Below are positions 24,033 through 33,398 of a DNA stretch of 40,877 nt, one piece after another. Numbering within the stretch: position 1 is the stretch's first letter; the number at the start of each line of letters is the position of its first letter. The DNA comes from Myxococcales bacterium (GTDB lineage Bacteria > Myxococcota_A > Polyangia > Polyangiales > Houyiibacteriaceae). The translations under genes and the position numbers were made by a program. The notes under the pieces are model-generated. The model was not told where the DNA came from. It did not search any database and saw only the letters and a list, made by a program, of their open reading frames with translations. The stretch lies in contig JAOTXX010000038.1 of NCBI GenBank assembly GCA_029862185.1, forward strand, positions 1-40,877, read 5' to 3'.

Positions 24033-25010
24033 TTAGATGTCACCGTCGGAAGAGCCCGATTCGTGGACGTCGTAGGCCTGAACGATTTGCTGCACCAGCG
24101 GATGACGCACGACATCGGCATGGGAGAAGTAGACGAAGTCGATTCCATCGATCCGCGAGAGCACCTTTTCGGCGTGCCGAAGCCCACTGTGTGCTCCACC
24201 GGGCAGATCGACCTGAGTCACATCGCCGGTGATGACCGTCTTCGAGTCGAATCCGAGCCGAGTCAGGAACATTTTCATCTGTTCCCGCGTCGTATTCTGC
24301 GCCTCGTCGAGGACGACGAAACTGTCGTTGAGCGTCCGGCCTCGCATGAACGCCAGAGGCGCAACCTCGATGGTGCCTCGCTCGATCAGCGCGGTGATTC
24401 GGCCCGGCTCCATCATGTCATGCAAGGCGTCGTAGAGCGGTCGAAGGTAGGGGTTGATTTTTTCGGCGAGATCGCCAGGCAGGAAACCGAGGCGTTCGCC
24501 AGCTTCGACCGCGGGGCGTGTCAGGACAATGCGCTTGACCTGGCGCTCTTGAAGCGCGCGAATCGCCATCGCCATCGCGAGGTACGTTTTCCCGGTACCG
24601 GCGGGCCCAATCCCAAACACGATGTCGTGGCTACGGATCGCCTGGATGTAAGTCTGTTGCGTAACGCCCTTCGGCGAAACGATGCGGCGGCTCGAGGTCG
24701 TCAGCACGACGTCGTCCAGCAGCGCGCGAAGCCTCATTTGTGGATGCGCGCGAAGGGTCCGCGCCGCGCGTGCCATTTCGACAGCGCTGAGCTCTCGGAA
24801 TTGGAGTGCGTCGATCAGCTCGTGAAGCACGCGCTCCACCAACTCGACGTCCCGGTTCGGTCCATGGATGTGAATCGTCGAGCCACGGAGACCCATGGAA
24901 ACGCCAAGCTCGGCTTCGAGGGTGCGCAGGTTCGATCCACCCGGCCCGGTCAGCCGGAGCAACAAGCTCGAATCGCCCACTTCAATGTCGGCGGCTACAT
25001 CGGTCTCCAC
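24033..25010 (-). CDS. phoH: PhoH-family ATPase (PhoH-like/YbeZ type)
   Basis: 325 residues from a GTG at 25010. An N-terminal KH-like segment (RLTGPGGSNLRTLEAELGV) precedes the P-loop ATPase: Walker A GPAGTGKT at 135-142, Walker B FVVLDEAQN, and the sensor TGDVTQVDLP. YbeZ/PhoH-like proteins work with YbeY in RNA metabolism; ybeY is not adjacent here. The start is uncertain. No SD sequence precedes the GTG, while a -10-like TAAACT lies six nt before an in-frame ATC at 25037, the spacing seen at other leaderless genes in the window. Confidence 0.93.
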   Translation of the reverse strand: METDVAADIEVGDSSLLLRLTGPGGSNLRTLEAELGVSMGLRGSTIHIHGPNRDVELVERVLHELIDALQFRELSAVEMARAARTLRAHPQMRLRALLDDVVLTTSSRRIVSPKGVTQQTYIQAIRSHDIVFGIGPAGTGKTYLAMAMAIRALQERQVKRIVLTRPAVEAGERLGFLPGDLAEKINPYLRPLYDALHDMMEPGRITALIERGTIEVAPLAFMRGRTLNDSFVVLDEAQNTTREQMKMFLTRLGFDSKTVITGDVTQVDLPGGAHSGLRHAEKVLSRIDGIDFVYFSHADVVRHPLVQQIVQAYDVHESGSSDGDI

Positions 25011-25081
25011 GGGGCCGCGCTGCGCAGTTGGTTCGATGATCGAAGTTTAGCCTGTCCGGCTCGGGTAGGCGAGCGGCAAAG

Positions 25082-27127
25082 CTAGCGCCAAACCAGGGCG
25101 TCCGGATCGCGTTCGACGGCCGTCTCGAGGCGTTCGTGGGCGGCGAGAATCAGCGAACGAGTAGTGTCCCCGTCGAGCGGGTAGGAGGCGAGGCCGACTG
25201 CCATGTGCAGAAAAAAGAGCTCTTCGGGCTGCCGGATTCGGCGCGTCTCGAGGTCGGACTGGAGCCTACGAGCGACCTCCACTACGGCACGCGCGCTCGC
25301 ACCATCGAAGCCAACGACGAAGGTGTCGTCGTCCCAGCGCCCTCGAACGTCTTCCCGCCGGAATCGGCCGTGCACCAGACGGCCCAGATATGTCCTCAGC
25401 CGCCGCGCTTGGACATGGTCGAGCCCATCGAGGCCAGTCGTTTGCAGAAGCCCAATCGAGTAGGTGCGCCCGTGACGCTGTGCGGACGAAAGACCGACCT
25501 CGAGGGCGGCGACGGCCCCGGGGCGTGTGAGCAGGCCGGTCTGACTACAGCGCAACTGCTGCCGGCGTAGTCGCGCCATTCGATCGGCTTCGCCGTGAAG
25601 GTGCACGAGCCAACCTGACGATCGAATCAGGCACTCGGTAATCTCGCGTTCGTCCGCCACAGGAGAGTCATCGAAGCAAAGCAAAGCAAACTCCGAATCC
25701 CAAGCCGACATGCGAATGATCGCCGGCACCTGCTTGCCTGTCACGCTCGACCCTAACAGGATTGCATCGGGGCACTGGACGTCGATCTCTCGCAAGAGCT
25801 CCTCGAGGCTGAAGAAGAGCAAGCAATCAATCCCACTCTCGTCGATGAGCCGCGCCGCGTCGGGATCGCGAAGGACAGCCACTTTGGGCCGTGGGGTCAT
25901 TGCTCGCTCGACCGCTGTGCTCAGCGCATGGTGCAATCGAACGAGCTCGATGGGGTGCGGCAAGAAGATGTCTACGCCGAGCTGTGCAGCGAGGGCCCGC
26001 GTGTGTGGGTCGTCGTCGACCGAGAGAAGGATGACGGGAGCCTCGGCGCAACCCTCCAAGCTCCGGAACAGCGGGAGGAACTGCGAGAGCGCCTCGCGGT
26101 CTTGAAGAGGCCAGCCCACCAGCACCGCGGTGGGCGCGTTGCGGCCAGCGATCTTGAGCGCCTCCTCGACGGTCGAAACGGGCCTCAGATGCACGAGCAC
26201 CTCGTCGAGAGCCGAGCGGAGGTAGGCGATCATCGCCGGGTCGTCTTCGAGCACGAGCAGCGTCGGCACGAAATCCTTGGGAATGGGGCGATGTAAGAAG
26301 AAGCTCGCGGCGGGCGTGACCGACGGCGGGGCTGCGGCCATCGACGGGGTGTCATTCGGACGGCCCGCAGCCGCTGACGCATACACTCGCACCGAATCGA
26401 TTGACTCGAACATCGACTTCCAATCGAGGCGCCCGGACTTCTGTAGTTGCCGGAGCTCGAGCTCGATGCGGCCGGCGGCATCCGAAATCTCGTTGAATCC
26501 GTGCGTTTGTGCTGCGCTGCGTAGATCGTGGGCCTGACGAAGCGCGTCCGACACCACGCTGGTCCGCTCAGCCTCCGAATGTACACGACGTATTGCACCG
26601 GTGAGGTTGTCCGCGGCGATCGGGAGCAAGCTCAGATACGAAGCCTTGGCTCTGCCGGGGTCGACGCGAGGCTCGGAGAATTCATCCGGAAAGAGAATTT
26701 CGTCTGCGGAATCGTCCGCCGGCTGCGGCGTGACTGCCGCAGGCGGCGCGGGGCTTGCTTGGGCCGCGACGACGCCTGCAAGCGCGCGCGCGAATCGATC
26801 CACGGTGACCGGCTTGTGAAACACCTTGGTCACATCGAGCTCTTGGGTCAGGTGCCTGAATGTCGGCAGGTCCCTGTAGAAGGCGGAGACGAAAATGATG
26901 GGCGTGTCGAAGCCGTCCCGTCGGAGCTCTTCGATCCAGGTGATGCCATTGATGTCCGGTAGCAAGCCGTCTACGACGAGCAACGATGGCGATTCCTCTA
27001 GAATCATGGCACGTGCGATGCTGCCTTTGGTCGCGATCACCACACGCAGACCCTGGGCTTCGAGCGCCGGTGTGACGCTCGCACGAAACTGAGCGTCGTC
27101 GTCGAGGAGAAGAACGGTTGGAAGCAC
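25082..27127 (-). CDS. Multi-domain regulator: REC - Hpt - pseudo-REC - degenerate GGDEF
   Basis: 681 residues from a GTG at 27127 (MLPTVLLLDDD). The first receiver (~1-120) is intact: DDD at 9-11, phosphoacceptor D53, K105. An Hpt-like helix carries H200 (LRQAHDLRSAAQTHGF). The second receiver (~288-405) has Gly at the phospho-site (VLVGWP) and His where Lys is expected (FLPHP), so it cannot be phosphorylated normally. The last ~190 residues fold like GGDEF but read RWDDDTF in place of GGDEF, so cyclase activity is unlikely. It may be a signalling scaffold or phosphate sink. Longer upstream frames are shadows. The 5' flank to the TPR gene is 55 nt. Confidence 0.88.
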   Translation of the reverse strand: MLPTVLLLDDDAQFRASVTPALEAQGLRVVIATKGSIARAMILEESPSLLVVDGLLPDINGITWIEELRRDGFDTPIIFVSAFYRDLPTFRHLTQELDVTKVFHKPVTVDRFARALAGVVAAQASPAPPAAVTPQPADDSADEILFPDEFSEPRVDPGRAKASYLSLLPIAADNLTGAIRRVHSEAERTSVVSDALRQAHDLRSAAQTHGFNEISDAAGRIELELRQLQKSGRLDWKSMFESIDSVRVYASAAAGRPNDTPSMAAAPPSVTPAASFFLHRPIPKDFVPTLLVLEDDPAMIAYLRSALDEVLVHLRPVSTVEEALKIAGRNAPTAVLVGWPLQDREALSQFLPLFRSLEGCAEAPVILLSVDDDPHTRALAAQLGVDIFLPHPIELVRLHHALSTAVERAMTPRPKVAVLRDPDAARLIDESGIDCLLFFSLEELLREIDVQCPDAILLGSSVTGKQVPAIIRMSAWDSEFALLCFDDSPVADEREITECLIRSSGWLVHLHGEADRMARLRRQQLRCSQTGLLTRPGAVAALEVGLSSAQRHGRTYSIGLLQTTGLDGLDHVQARRLRTYLGRLVHGRFRREDVRGRWDDDTFVVGFDGASARAVVEVARRLQSDLETRRIRQPEELFFLHMAVGLASYPLDGDTTRSLILAAHERLETAVERDPDALVWR

Positions 27128-27182
27128 GTGGCGGGGAGTGTGGCACCGTTTGGAGCGCCCACAAAGCGGCCAGACCCTGTGT

Positions 27183-27890
27183 TCAGGAGGCGCGCTGATA
27201 GTCCGAATCCGCTTGCTCGAGATAGGCTCGAGCGACCGGATGGTCGGCGCGTTGCGCGATGACGGCCTGTAGGTGGCGAAGGCCCTGACCATGGTCGCCG
27301 GTCTCGATCTCGATAACGCCCAGGAGCGCGCGGGCATCTTGATGGGCCGGGTCGAGTTGAAGGATGAGCGTCAGCTCCTCGCGCGCCCCATGTGCGTTGC
27401 CGCGGAGTCTCAGCAGCTTGGCGAGCTCGAGCCGGATGTCGTGGAACTTCGGGCAGAGCCGCAGCGCGCGACCGAATTCGTGCATCGCATCCTCAGGGCG
27501 GTCCAAATCGATGTACGCCCGGGCAAGCGCTCGGTGAAGATTCGCGACCTTGCCGCGGCGGAAGGCGTCGTTTGAGGAATCGGACTGGCGCTGAGCTCGC
27601 TCCAGCGTGCGCACGCCCGAGCCATACTCCCCGAGCTCGTTGCACGTCACCGTGAGGTTGAGCGCGGCCTCGAGATAGCCGGAGTTGACCTCGAGCGCCT
27701 GCTGGAAGCACCAGCGCGCTTCGGGCAGCCGGCCGCCGAGGTGATAAATGACGCCAAGTCGATTGAACACGTCGGGATAGCGAAGGCCCTGCTGCACGAG
27801 TTTCTCGTAGTAGGGCTGAGCAAGGGGGTACTCCGCGCGATCGTAATGCTCGTTCGCGGCGTCGAGAATTTGTTGAGCCCAAGGAGCCAT
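27183..27890 (-). CDS. TPR-repeat protein
   Basis: 235 residues with no signal peptide. Five or six TPR units are visible, for example FNRLGVIYHLGGRLPEARW, AALNLTVTCNELGEYGSGV and ALLGVIEIETGDHGQGLRH. The start is the ATG at 27890 (MAPWAQQIL), seven nt after TACCTT; longer frames upstream are shadows of the bamD region. It lies between bamD and the multi-domain regulator, both in the same direction, so an adaptor role for that regulator is possible but unproven. Confidence 0.85.
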   Translation of the reverse strand: MAPWAQQILDAANEHYDRAEYPLAQPYYEKLVQQGLRYPDVFNRLGVIYHLGGRLPEARWCFQQALEVNSGYLEAALNLTVTCNELGEYGSGVRTLERAQRQSDSSNDAFRRGKVANLHRALARAYIDLDRPEDAMHEFGRALRLCPKFHDIRLELAKLLRLRGNAHGAREELTLILQLDPAHQDARALLGVIEIETGDHGQGLRHLQAVIAQRADHPVARAYLEQADSDYQRAS

Positions 27891-27957
27891 GGGGCTGAAG
27901 GTAGCGATCGGCCGGATCGCTGGCCAGAAATCCGCGCCAAGCCGATCGAGCTGGCAC

Positions 27958-28758
27958 TCAGCCGATCTTGCCGAGCAGGGACTTGGCGCGCTTGGCCTCG
28001 TCGCTGTCGGGAAAACGCTGGACGATTTCGCTGAAGGTCTGCCGGGCCGCTTCGACCTCGTTGGTCCTGAGGTAGACCTGCCCAAGCAGAAGAAGCGCTT
28101 GCGGCGCGACGCCGGCGCCCGGATAGGAGGTCAGCAGGCCCTTGAGCCGTGAAATCACGCCACGGTATGCCTCTCGCTTGAGGTAGAAGCGGGCGACGTA
28201 GAGCTCGTGAGCGGCAAGCAGGCTCATGCATTTCTCCATGAGCTTGTTGGCATCGGGCACGCGCTGGTCGTCCGGATAGTCCACGACGAATCGGCGAAGC
28301 TGGATCAGCGCATCCCGAGCGGCACTCTGATCGCGCTCGCTCGAAGGGGGCGTCATGAACCAGCCGCCAGGGATTTGGTTGAAATAAGCCTCGGCGATTC
28401 GAAATCGTGCGTAGGGGATCTCTTTGTGCGAGGGACGAATCCGCACGAACTGACGGTAGGTCTGGATCGCCTCGGGGTAGGCTTGGTTTTTGAACTGGCA
28501 ATCGCCGATGCGAAGCTCCGCGAGTGCTGCGAAACGGCTGTAGGGGAACTCTCGCCGGATCTCGCGAAAGGTCGGCTCGGCCGCGAGGCAATCGCCACGC
28601 CGAAAACTCAGTAAGGCTTTTTCGTAGCCCGTGCGTGCATCATCGTCGGGATCGAGTGTGCTCTTGCCCGTCTTCTTGAGACTTCCCGAGCTACTGCTGC
28701 AGGCGGCCGCCAGCACGAGCACGGCGATCCAGACCAGGCTGTCGAGGCGAAACCGCAT
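27958..28758 (-). CDS. bamD: Outer membrane assembly lipoprotein BamD
   Basis: 266 residues. A lipobox AAAC sets the lipidated Cys at residue 20. The mature part is the BamD five-TPR array: ALLSFRRGDCLAAEPTFREI, FPYSRFAALAELRIGDCQF, RPSHKEIPYARFRIAEAYF and FVVDYPDD. BamD is the essential partner of BamA in inserting outer-membrane beta-barrels, so this is a Gram-negative cell. The tail extends with two further TPR-like units. The ATG at 28758 is eight nt after TAGTTC. Confidence 0.9.
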   Translation of the reverse strand: MRFRLDSLVWIAVLVLAAACSSSSGSLKKTGKSTLDPDDDARTGYEKALLSFRRGDCLAAEPTFREIRREFPYSRFAALAELRIGDCQFKNQAYPEAIQTYRQFVRIRPSHKEIPYARFRIAEAYFNQIPGGWFMTPPSSERDQSAARDALIQLRRFVVDYPDDQRVPDANKLMEKCMSLLAAHELYVARFYLKREAYRGVISRLKGLLTSYPGAGVAPQALLLLGQVYLRTNEVEAARQTFSEIVQRFPDSDEAKRAKSLLGKIG

Positions 28759-28826
28759 CGCGAGTGGAACTAGCCTCTGGCTCGGCCGAAAACAAGGCGA
28801 CGGATCTTTGGCGGATTTGGCCAAGC

Positions 28827-29399
28827 TCAGGCACTTGCGACCTGGTTGTCGATGAGGCGGGCCGGGTCGATTCCAAGGGTGGCGAGGGCAGCTTCCCAGC
28901 GCTTTTCGATCGGCGTGTCGAAGACGATTTCGTAGTCGAGGTCGACGGGAATCCAAGACCCCTGCTTCATTTCGCTCTCGAGTTGCCCTGCGCCCCAGCC
29001 CGAGTAGCCGAGGATCATCGCACAGGTGTCGGGTCCGTCGCCTCGGGCGAGGCGCTCCAAGAGCTCGAGCGATGCACTGCAAGCGATGCGCTGGGTCACC
29101 GCAATCGTCTGCCCCGTTGACGGCTGAGGCACGCCTTCTGCGTCGTAGAGGATCCAACCCGACTCCGGAGAGACGGGCCCGCCAAGCATGACCGGCGCGT
29201 TCACGCCAGCCGTCGCGTCGGGGCTGACGCCGACTTCGTTAAAGACGTCTTGGATGCCGAGGTCGGTCATACGATTGACCACAAAGCCAAAAGAACCCTC
29301 GTCGCCGTGATCGATCAGTAGCACCAGCGTATGATTGAAAAACGGGCACCGCATCGACGGTGCCGCGACGAGAAACCCCGGTGCAAGAGATGCCGACAC
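28827..29399 (-). CDS. YqgE/AlgH family protein
   Basis: 190 residues. GFLVAAPSMRCPFFNHTLVLLIDHGDEGSFGFVVNR is split by family-typical turns, and AMILGYSGWGAGQLESEMKQGSWI is the UPF0301 signature. The biochemical role of the family is unsettled. The start is a GTG at 29399 giving SASLAPGF, the usual N-terminus. It is transcribed leftward ahead of bamD, with 68 nt between them. Confidence 0.93.
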   Translation of the reverse strand: MSASLAPGFLVAAPSMRCPFFNHTLVLLIDHGDEGSFGFVVNRMTDLGIQDVFNEVGVSPDATAGVNAPVMLGGPVSPESGWILYDAEGVPQPSTGQTIAVTQRIACSASLELLERLARGDGPDTCAMILGYSGWGAGQLESEMKQGSWIPVDLDYEIVFDTPIEKRWEAALATLGIDPARLIDNQVASA

Positions 29400-29457
29400 G
29401 AGTCGAGACTGCCACCAAATCGAACCCTCTGCGAGTCTTAACTCGGAAGCCCGGAAA

Positions 29458-30207
29458 ATGAGCAGGGTCCGGGCTGTCCTGCGTACCGGCGCCTTCTTCG
29501 GCTTCTCAGCTGGGATTCTCGGGGCCTACGAAACCCGGCGGGCGATGACTTCGACGTCCGGGCAGGAGGCGCTCGCAATTCGGTACCGTGCGCGTTTGAC
29601 CAACGGGCTTCTGCGACTCTTTGGCGCGGAGCTGGTATTGGGCGGTCAGCAAAGACGCCTTGGCGGTGCGTTGGTCGTCTCCAACCACCAGAGTGCCCTC
29701 GACATCGCAGTGATGCTGTCCGTCTTTCAAGGTGTCCTAGTGAGCCGGCACGACGTCGCAGAGTGGCCGCTTCTCGGTCGTTTGGCCAAACACGGCGATA
29801 CGATTTTCGTCGACCGCGAAGACCGGCGGAGCGGCGCGGTAGCGCTTCGGGAGATCCGCCGTCGCGCGAAAGAAGGACGCACCGTCGTTGCCTTTCCGGA
29901 AGGCCGAACCTTTCCAGGCGACTCCGTACACGAATTCCATCCCGGTGCGTTCGCGGCTGTTCGCTCACTTGGCGTCCCGATCATTCCCGTCGGCCTCGCC
30001 TACTCGCCTGCGATTGCGTACGGCGACGAATCGTTTGGCAAGCACATCGCTAAGATTGCCGCGCGAAAGCGAACACGAATCGCGGTTCAGCTCGGCGAGC
30101 CCCTGCCCCCTGATCTCGACGCTCGCGCCGCCGCGACGGCCGCGAGGTCGAAGGTCGAAGCGTTGGTCTACGACGCTCGACGGGCTCTCGACGACGATCG
30201 CACCTGA
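29458..30207 (+). CDS. plsC: 1-acyl-sn-glycerol-3-phosphate acyltransferase
   Basis: 249 residues. A hydrophobic N-terminal segment (TGAFFGFSAGILGAY) probably anchors it. The catalytic HxxxxD is H77/D82 in NHQSALDI. The phosphate-binding motif is FPEGRTFPG (E148), a variant of the usual FPEGTRS. VPIIPVGL and the C-terminal region fit PlsC. It makes phosphatidic acid from lysophosphatidate. Start chosen at 29458 (MSRVRAVL); upstream in-frame codons overlap yqgE and look non-coding. The swapped TR/RT in motif III is also seen in PlsC relatives. Confidence 0.9.
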   Translation: MSRVRAVLRTGAFFGFSAGILGAYETRRAMTSTSGQEALAIRYRARLTNGLLRLFGAELVLGGQQRRLGGALVVSNHQSALDIAVMLSVFQGVLVSRHDVAEWPLLGRLAKHGDTIFVDREDRRSGAVALREIRRRAKEGRTVVAFPEGRTFPGDSVHEFHPGAFAAVRSLGVPIIPVGLAYSPAIAYGDESFGKHIAKIAARKRTRIAVQLGEPLPPDLDARAAATAARSKVEALVYDARRALDDDRT

Positions 30208-30309
30208 ATTCGAGGCGCACGCGTGCCCGGCTGCCGCCTTCTAGGCGCAGGGCCCTCGGTTCGCTACGATTCGGGCTCGTTTTGCAGGAACGCCCCTGCC
30301 CCCAAGCCC

Positions 30310-31944
30310 ATGGTTCGTCTCATCCGCCCATCGACAGACCCAGCCCAAGAGCGTGATGAACGCGTCTGGGAGTTCCTTCCTAGCGCGCTGTGGGACCTGA
30401 ACTTTCGCGGCCCTCTCGAATGGATCGAGAAACAGGGGTGTCGCGATGCCGACGCGTTCAAGCAACTCGTGCGAAACAATCCCGATGCTCTCAGCGAATG
30501 TCTCGAGCGAATACGGATTCATCGAGTGAGTGCCGGTGCCGTTTCGCTGGTTGGCGCGTCTAGCGAAGAGGAGTGCATCCGTCGGTCCCGGGAGTTGTTG
30601 ACCGCCGAGTCGAAGGCCGACTTTCTGCGCATCTTGATGGCCGCCTTCCGCAACGAGCACGACGTCCATTTGGAAACCGCGATCATGACCTGCGCCCGCG
30701 AGCCGAGAGATGTCCGCGCGCACTGGCGGTTTGTCGAAAGTGAAAGCGGGCGCTTCGAGCGGGCACTGGTTTCGGTGACCGACATGACCGCCGAGCATGA
30801 GCTCGAGCAACGGCTCGTGTTGGCCGAGCGCATGTCCGCGATTGGAACGCTCACCGCGAGCATCATTCACGAGGTCAAGAACCCGCTCACTTTCGTGTGG
30901 AATCATTTGCGTTCGCTGCGAGATTCGGCCGAGCCCCTTTCTCCGGAAGCCTCGGAGTTGATCCGCGAGGCCTATGAAGGCTCGGAGCGAATTCGGGTAA
31001 TAGCAAATGAAATCACGTATTTATCTCACAGCGGCGAACGCGTCGAAACCGAGACGGTCAAGCTCCAGCAGGTTCTCGATTCCGCGATTCGCATCGCCCA
31101 GCCCGAGATCCAACACCGTGCGACGGTCGTTCGGGAATACGAGGCAGGCAACCTGTATATCCGAGGTCCGAGGACCCGCCTCGGTCAGGTGTTCTTGAAT
31201 CTGATCGTCAATGCGGCGCAAGCCATCGAGCCCGGGGACCGAGCGCAAAACGCGATCACGATCCGGGCTCGGAGCACGGAAGAAGATCGCGTCTGCGTGG
31301 AGGTGCAGGACACGGGCCCCGGGATTCCTTCGCAACTGCTGCGGAGGATCTTCGACCCCTTCGTGACGACGAAGCCCGCGGGGCGTGGAACCGGCCTGGG
31401 ACTCTCGATCTGTCGACGCATCGTGCATTCTCTGGAAGGGACGATCGAGATTCAAAGTCACCCCGGCCAGGGCACGGTCGCTCGTGTCGTCTTGCCGAAA
31501 GCGCCGCGCGCGCGACGCCCGCTCTCGATGCCGCCGACGTCGATGAGCGCGGTCCGGCGCGCAACGCACGGAAAGCTGTCGCTCCTGGTCGTCGACGACG
31601 AGCCGGTGATCGCGCGGCTGATCCAGAAGGCACTGGTCAAACACGATGTGACCACCGCCAACGACGGCCGCGAAGCGGTCGCTTTGATGGGGCAGCACGC
31701 ATACGACGTGATTCTCTGTGACCTGATCATGCCGGAGATGACGGGCATGGACGTCTATCGGGCGGCCCTACAAAGGGCGACACCGGTCCACGATCGCATC
31801 GTCTTCATGACCGGTGGCGCCTTCACTCAGCGGGCTAGAGATTTCCTTCAGAGCGTTCCAAACCTGCGAATTGAAAAGCCTTTTGACCTGAGTCACCTCG
31901 AGCGTACGATCTACGAAGCTGCGGATATCGTCGACCCTCGATGA
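30310..31944 (+). CDS. Hybrid histidine kinase (PAS-like, HisKA, HATPase, C-terminal receiver)
   Basis: 544 residues with no transmembrane helix, so cytoplasmic. Residues ~20-165 hold a PAS-like input region. H187 lies in ASIIHEVKNPLTFVWNHL, then boxes N (NLIVNAAQAI), G1 (VQDTGPGIP) and G2 (GRGTGLGLSIC). After a basic Pro-rich linker the receiver begins at LLVVDDEP and carries D471 in VILCDLIMPEMTG and Lys in RIEKPFD. This layout allows phosphate flow within the protein. Start set at the ATG at 30310; the GTG at 30223 would add 29 residues with no domain. Target and signal unknown; the next genes are two phosphodiesterase-like enzymes. Confidence 0.92.
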   Translation: MVRLIRPSTDPAQERDERVWEFLPSALWDLNFRGPLEWIEKQGCRDADAFKQLVRNNPDALSECLERIRIHRVSAGAVSLVGASSEEECIRRSRELLTAESKADFLRILMAAFRNEHDVHLETAIMTCAREPRDVRAHWRFVESESGRFERALVSVTDMTAEHELEQRLVLAERMSAIGTLTASIIHEVKNPLTFVWNHLRSLRDSAEPLSPEASELIREAYEGSERIRVIANEITYLSHSGERVETETVKLQQVLDSAIRIAQPEIQHRATVVREYEAGNLYIRGPRTRLGQVFLNLIVNAAQAIEPGDRAQNAITIRARSTEEDRVCVEVQDTGPGIPSQLLRRIFDPFVTTKPAGRGTGLGLSICRRIVHSLEGTIEIQSHPGQGTVARVVLPKAPRARRPLSMPPTSMSAVRRATHGKLSLLVVDDEPVIARLIQKALVKHDVTTANDGREAVALMGQHAYDVILCDLIMPEMTGMDVYRAALQRATPVHDRIVFMTGGAFTQRARDFLQSVPNLRIEKPFDLSHLERTIYEAADIVDPR

Positions 31945-31953
31945 AAGAGGGCC

Positions 31954-31970
31954 CCCCTCGCGCCGAGGGG
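31954..31970. other. Perfect 7-bp hairpin between the hybrid kinase and the first phosphodiesterase-like gene
   Basis: CCCCTCG and CGAGGGG pair around CGC. It is followed by CTAAGAGGGAACTG and the ATG at 31985, without a T-run. It may attenuate or stabilise the transcript; the GAGGGA after it is the ribosome site of the next gene. Confidence 0.4.
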
Positions 31971-31984
31971 CTAAGAGGGAACTG

Positions 31985-33367
31985 ATGGGCGGTAAGCGAA
32001 TGATCGTGATCGGACTCGACTGCGCGGCGCCTCGCTTGGTGTTCGATTTGTACCGCCACGCGATGCCAAACCTCTCGGCGCTCATGGACCGTGGAACATG
32101 GGGGAACCTTCGGAGCACGGAGCCGCCGATCACCGTGCCCGCATGGACATGCATGCTGTCGGGACGCGATGCAGGAGAGCTGGGCTTGTACGGATTTCGA
32201 AATCGCGTCCCTCGCGAGACGCAATTGCGTCTGGCCGATGGGAGCGACGTCCATGTGAAACGCGTCTGGGACTGGCTTGGGGAGCAAGGATATCGAGTCG
32301 CCCCGCTGTTCGTTCCGCTGACTTCGCCTCCCACGCCGGTCCGCGGTCAGATGGTGTCCGGCTTCATGTGGCCGGGGGGCGATGCGCCATGGTGTTTTCC
32401 GCGCGAGCTCGAGGACGAGCTGATCGACCACGTAGGTCCCTACCGCGCAGACGTCGAGAACTTTCGCTCCGATGATCTCGACCGCATCTACGGGGACATC
32501 GTCACGATGACCGAGCAGCACTTCGAGATTGCGGAGCAGGTCTGGAAGACCAAGCAACCCGACTTCATGATGATCGTGGAAATCGGCGTCGATCGTTTTC
32601 ACCACGCATTTTGGCGTCATATCGATCCGGAGCACCCGCGCCATGACGACGCGAACCCATGGAAGAGCCTCGGGCGCGAGTACTACCGGTTGTTGGACGC
32701 GCGGATCGGACGGCTCTGCGCCGCGACCGGCGAAGACACCCGCATCATGGTGGTGAGCGACCACGGGGCGCGGGCGATGCACGGCGGCTTCTGCATCAAT
32801 GAGTGGCTGATCCGGAAGGGATATCTGAGCCTTCGCGAGACGCCTGCCGCATCGGGCCCGCTCGACCATTCGCTGGTCGATTGGCCACGGACGACCGCCT
32901 GGGCGGAGGGCGGCTACTACGCCAGGGTCTTTCTCAACGTTGCGGGTCGGGAGCCGGCCGGCGTCGTTGCGCCTGACCGAGTCGGCGCAGTACGCGATGA
33001 GCTCCGACGGGAGCTCGAGTACGCCCGCAATGATCGAGGTGAACGTGTCCCGGTCCTGGTACGCGATCCCGAAGAATACTATCGGCAAGCCCGCGGCTTC
33101 CCGCCCGACCTGATGGTCTACTTCGACGAGCTCCGGCTACGCGCGATCGGATCGGTCGGGAGTGGCCGCATCGTGGTGGAAGCAAACGACAGCGGCCCCG
33201 ATGGCTGCAACCACGATTGGGACGGCATTTTCGTCATGAGCGGGGGGGGCACGCCGGCGCGGGGATTTGTCGAGGGTGCCGAGATCTATGACGTGACGCC
33301 GACGATCTTGGGCGCGTTTGGGCTTGCACGGCCGCCCGGAATTCTGGGTCGGGACTGGACAGTCTGA
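31985..33367 (+). CDS. Alkaline-phosphatase-superfamily phosphodiesterase-like enzyme (first of a tandem pair)
   Basis: 460 residues with no signal peptide. The metal-site Asp is D12 (VIGLDCAAP), the nucleophile Thr is probably T50 (STEPPITVPAW), D259-H260 lie in VVSDHGA, and a third metal His is near 410 (NHDWDGIFVMSG). These are landmarks of the type I phosphodiesterase/nucleotide pyrophosphatase branch. The substrate is not predictable; many bacterial relatives act on nucleotides, lipids or phosphonates. GAGGGA four nt before the ATG is a good ribosome site, unlike the leaderless starts elsewhere. The next gene is a paralogue. Confidence 0.9.
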   Translation: MGGKRMIVIGLDCAAPRLVFDLYRHAMPNLSALMDRGTWGNLRSTEPPITVPAWTCMLSGRDAGELGLYGFRNRVPRETQLRLADGSDVHVKRVWDWLGEQGYRVAPLFVPLTSPPTPVRGQMVSGFMWPGGDAPWCFPRELEDELIDHVGPYRADVENFRSDDLDRIYGDIVTMTEQHFEIAEQVWKTKQPDFMMIVEIGVDRFHHAFWRHIDPEHPRHDDANPWKSLGREYYRLLDARIGRLCAATGEDTRIMVVSDHGARAMHGGFCINEWLIRKGYLSLRETPAASGPLDHSLVDWPRTTAWAEGGYYARVFLNVAGREPAGVVAPDRVGAVRDELRRELEYARNDRGERVPVLVRDPEEYYRQARGFPPDLMVYFDELRLRAIGSVGSGRIVVEANDSGPDGCNHDWDGIFVMSGGGTPARGFVEGAEIYDVTPTILGAFGLARPPGILGRDWTV

Positions 33368-33398
33368 CGGGGACCGCATGACGCGCTAAGGTCCCGCG

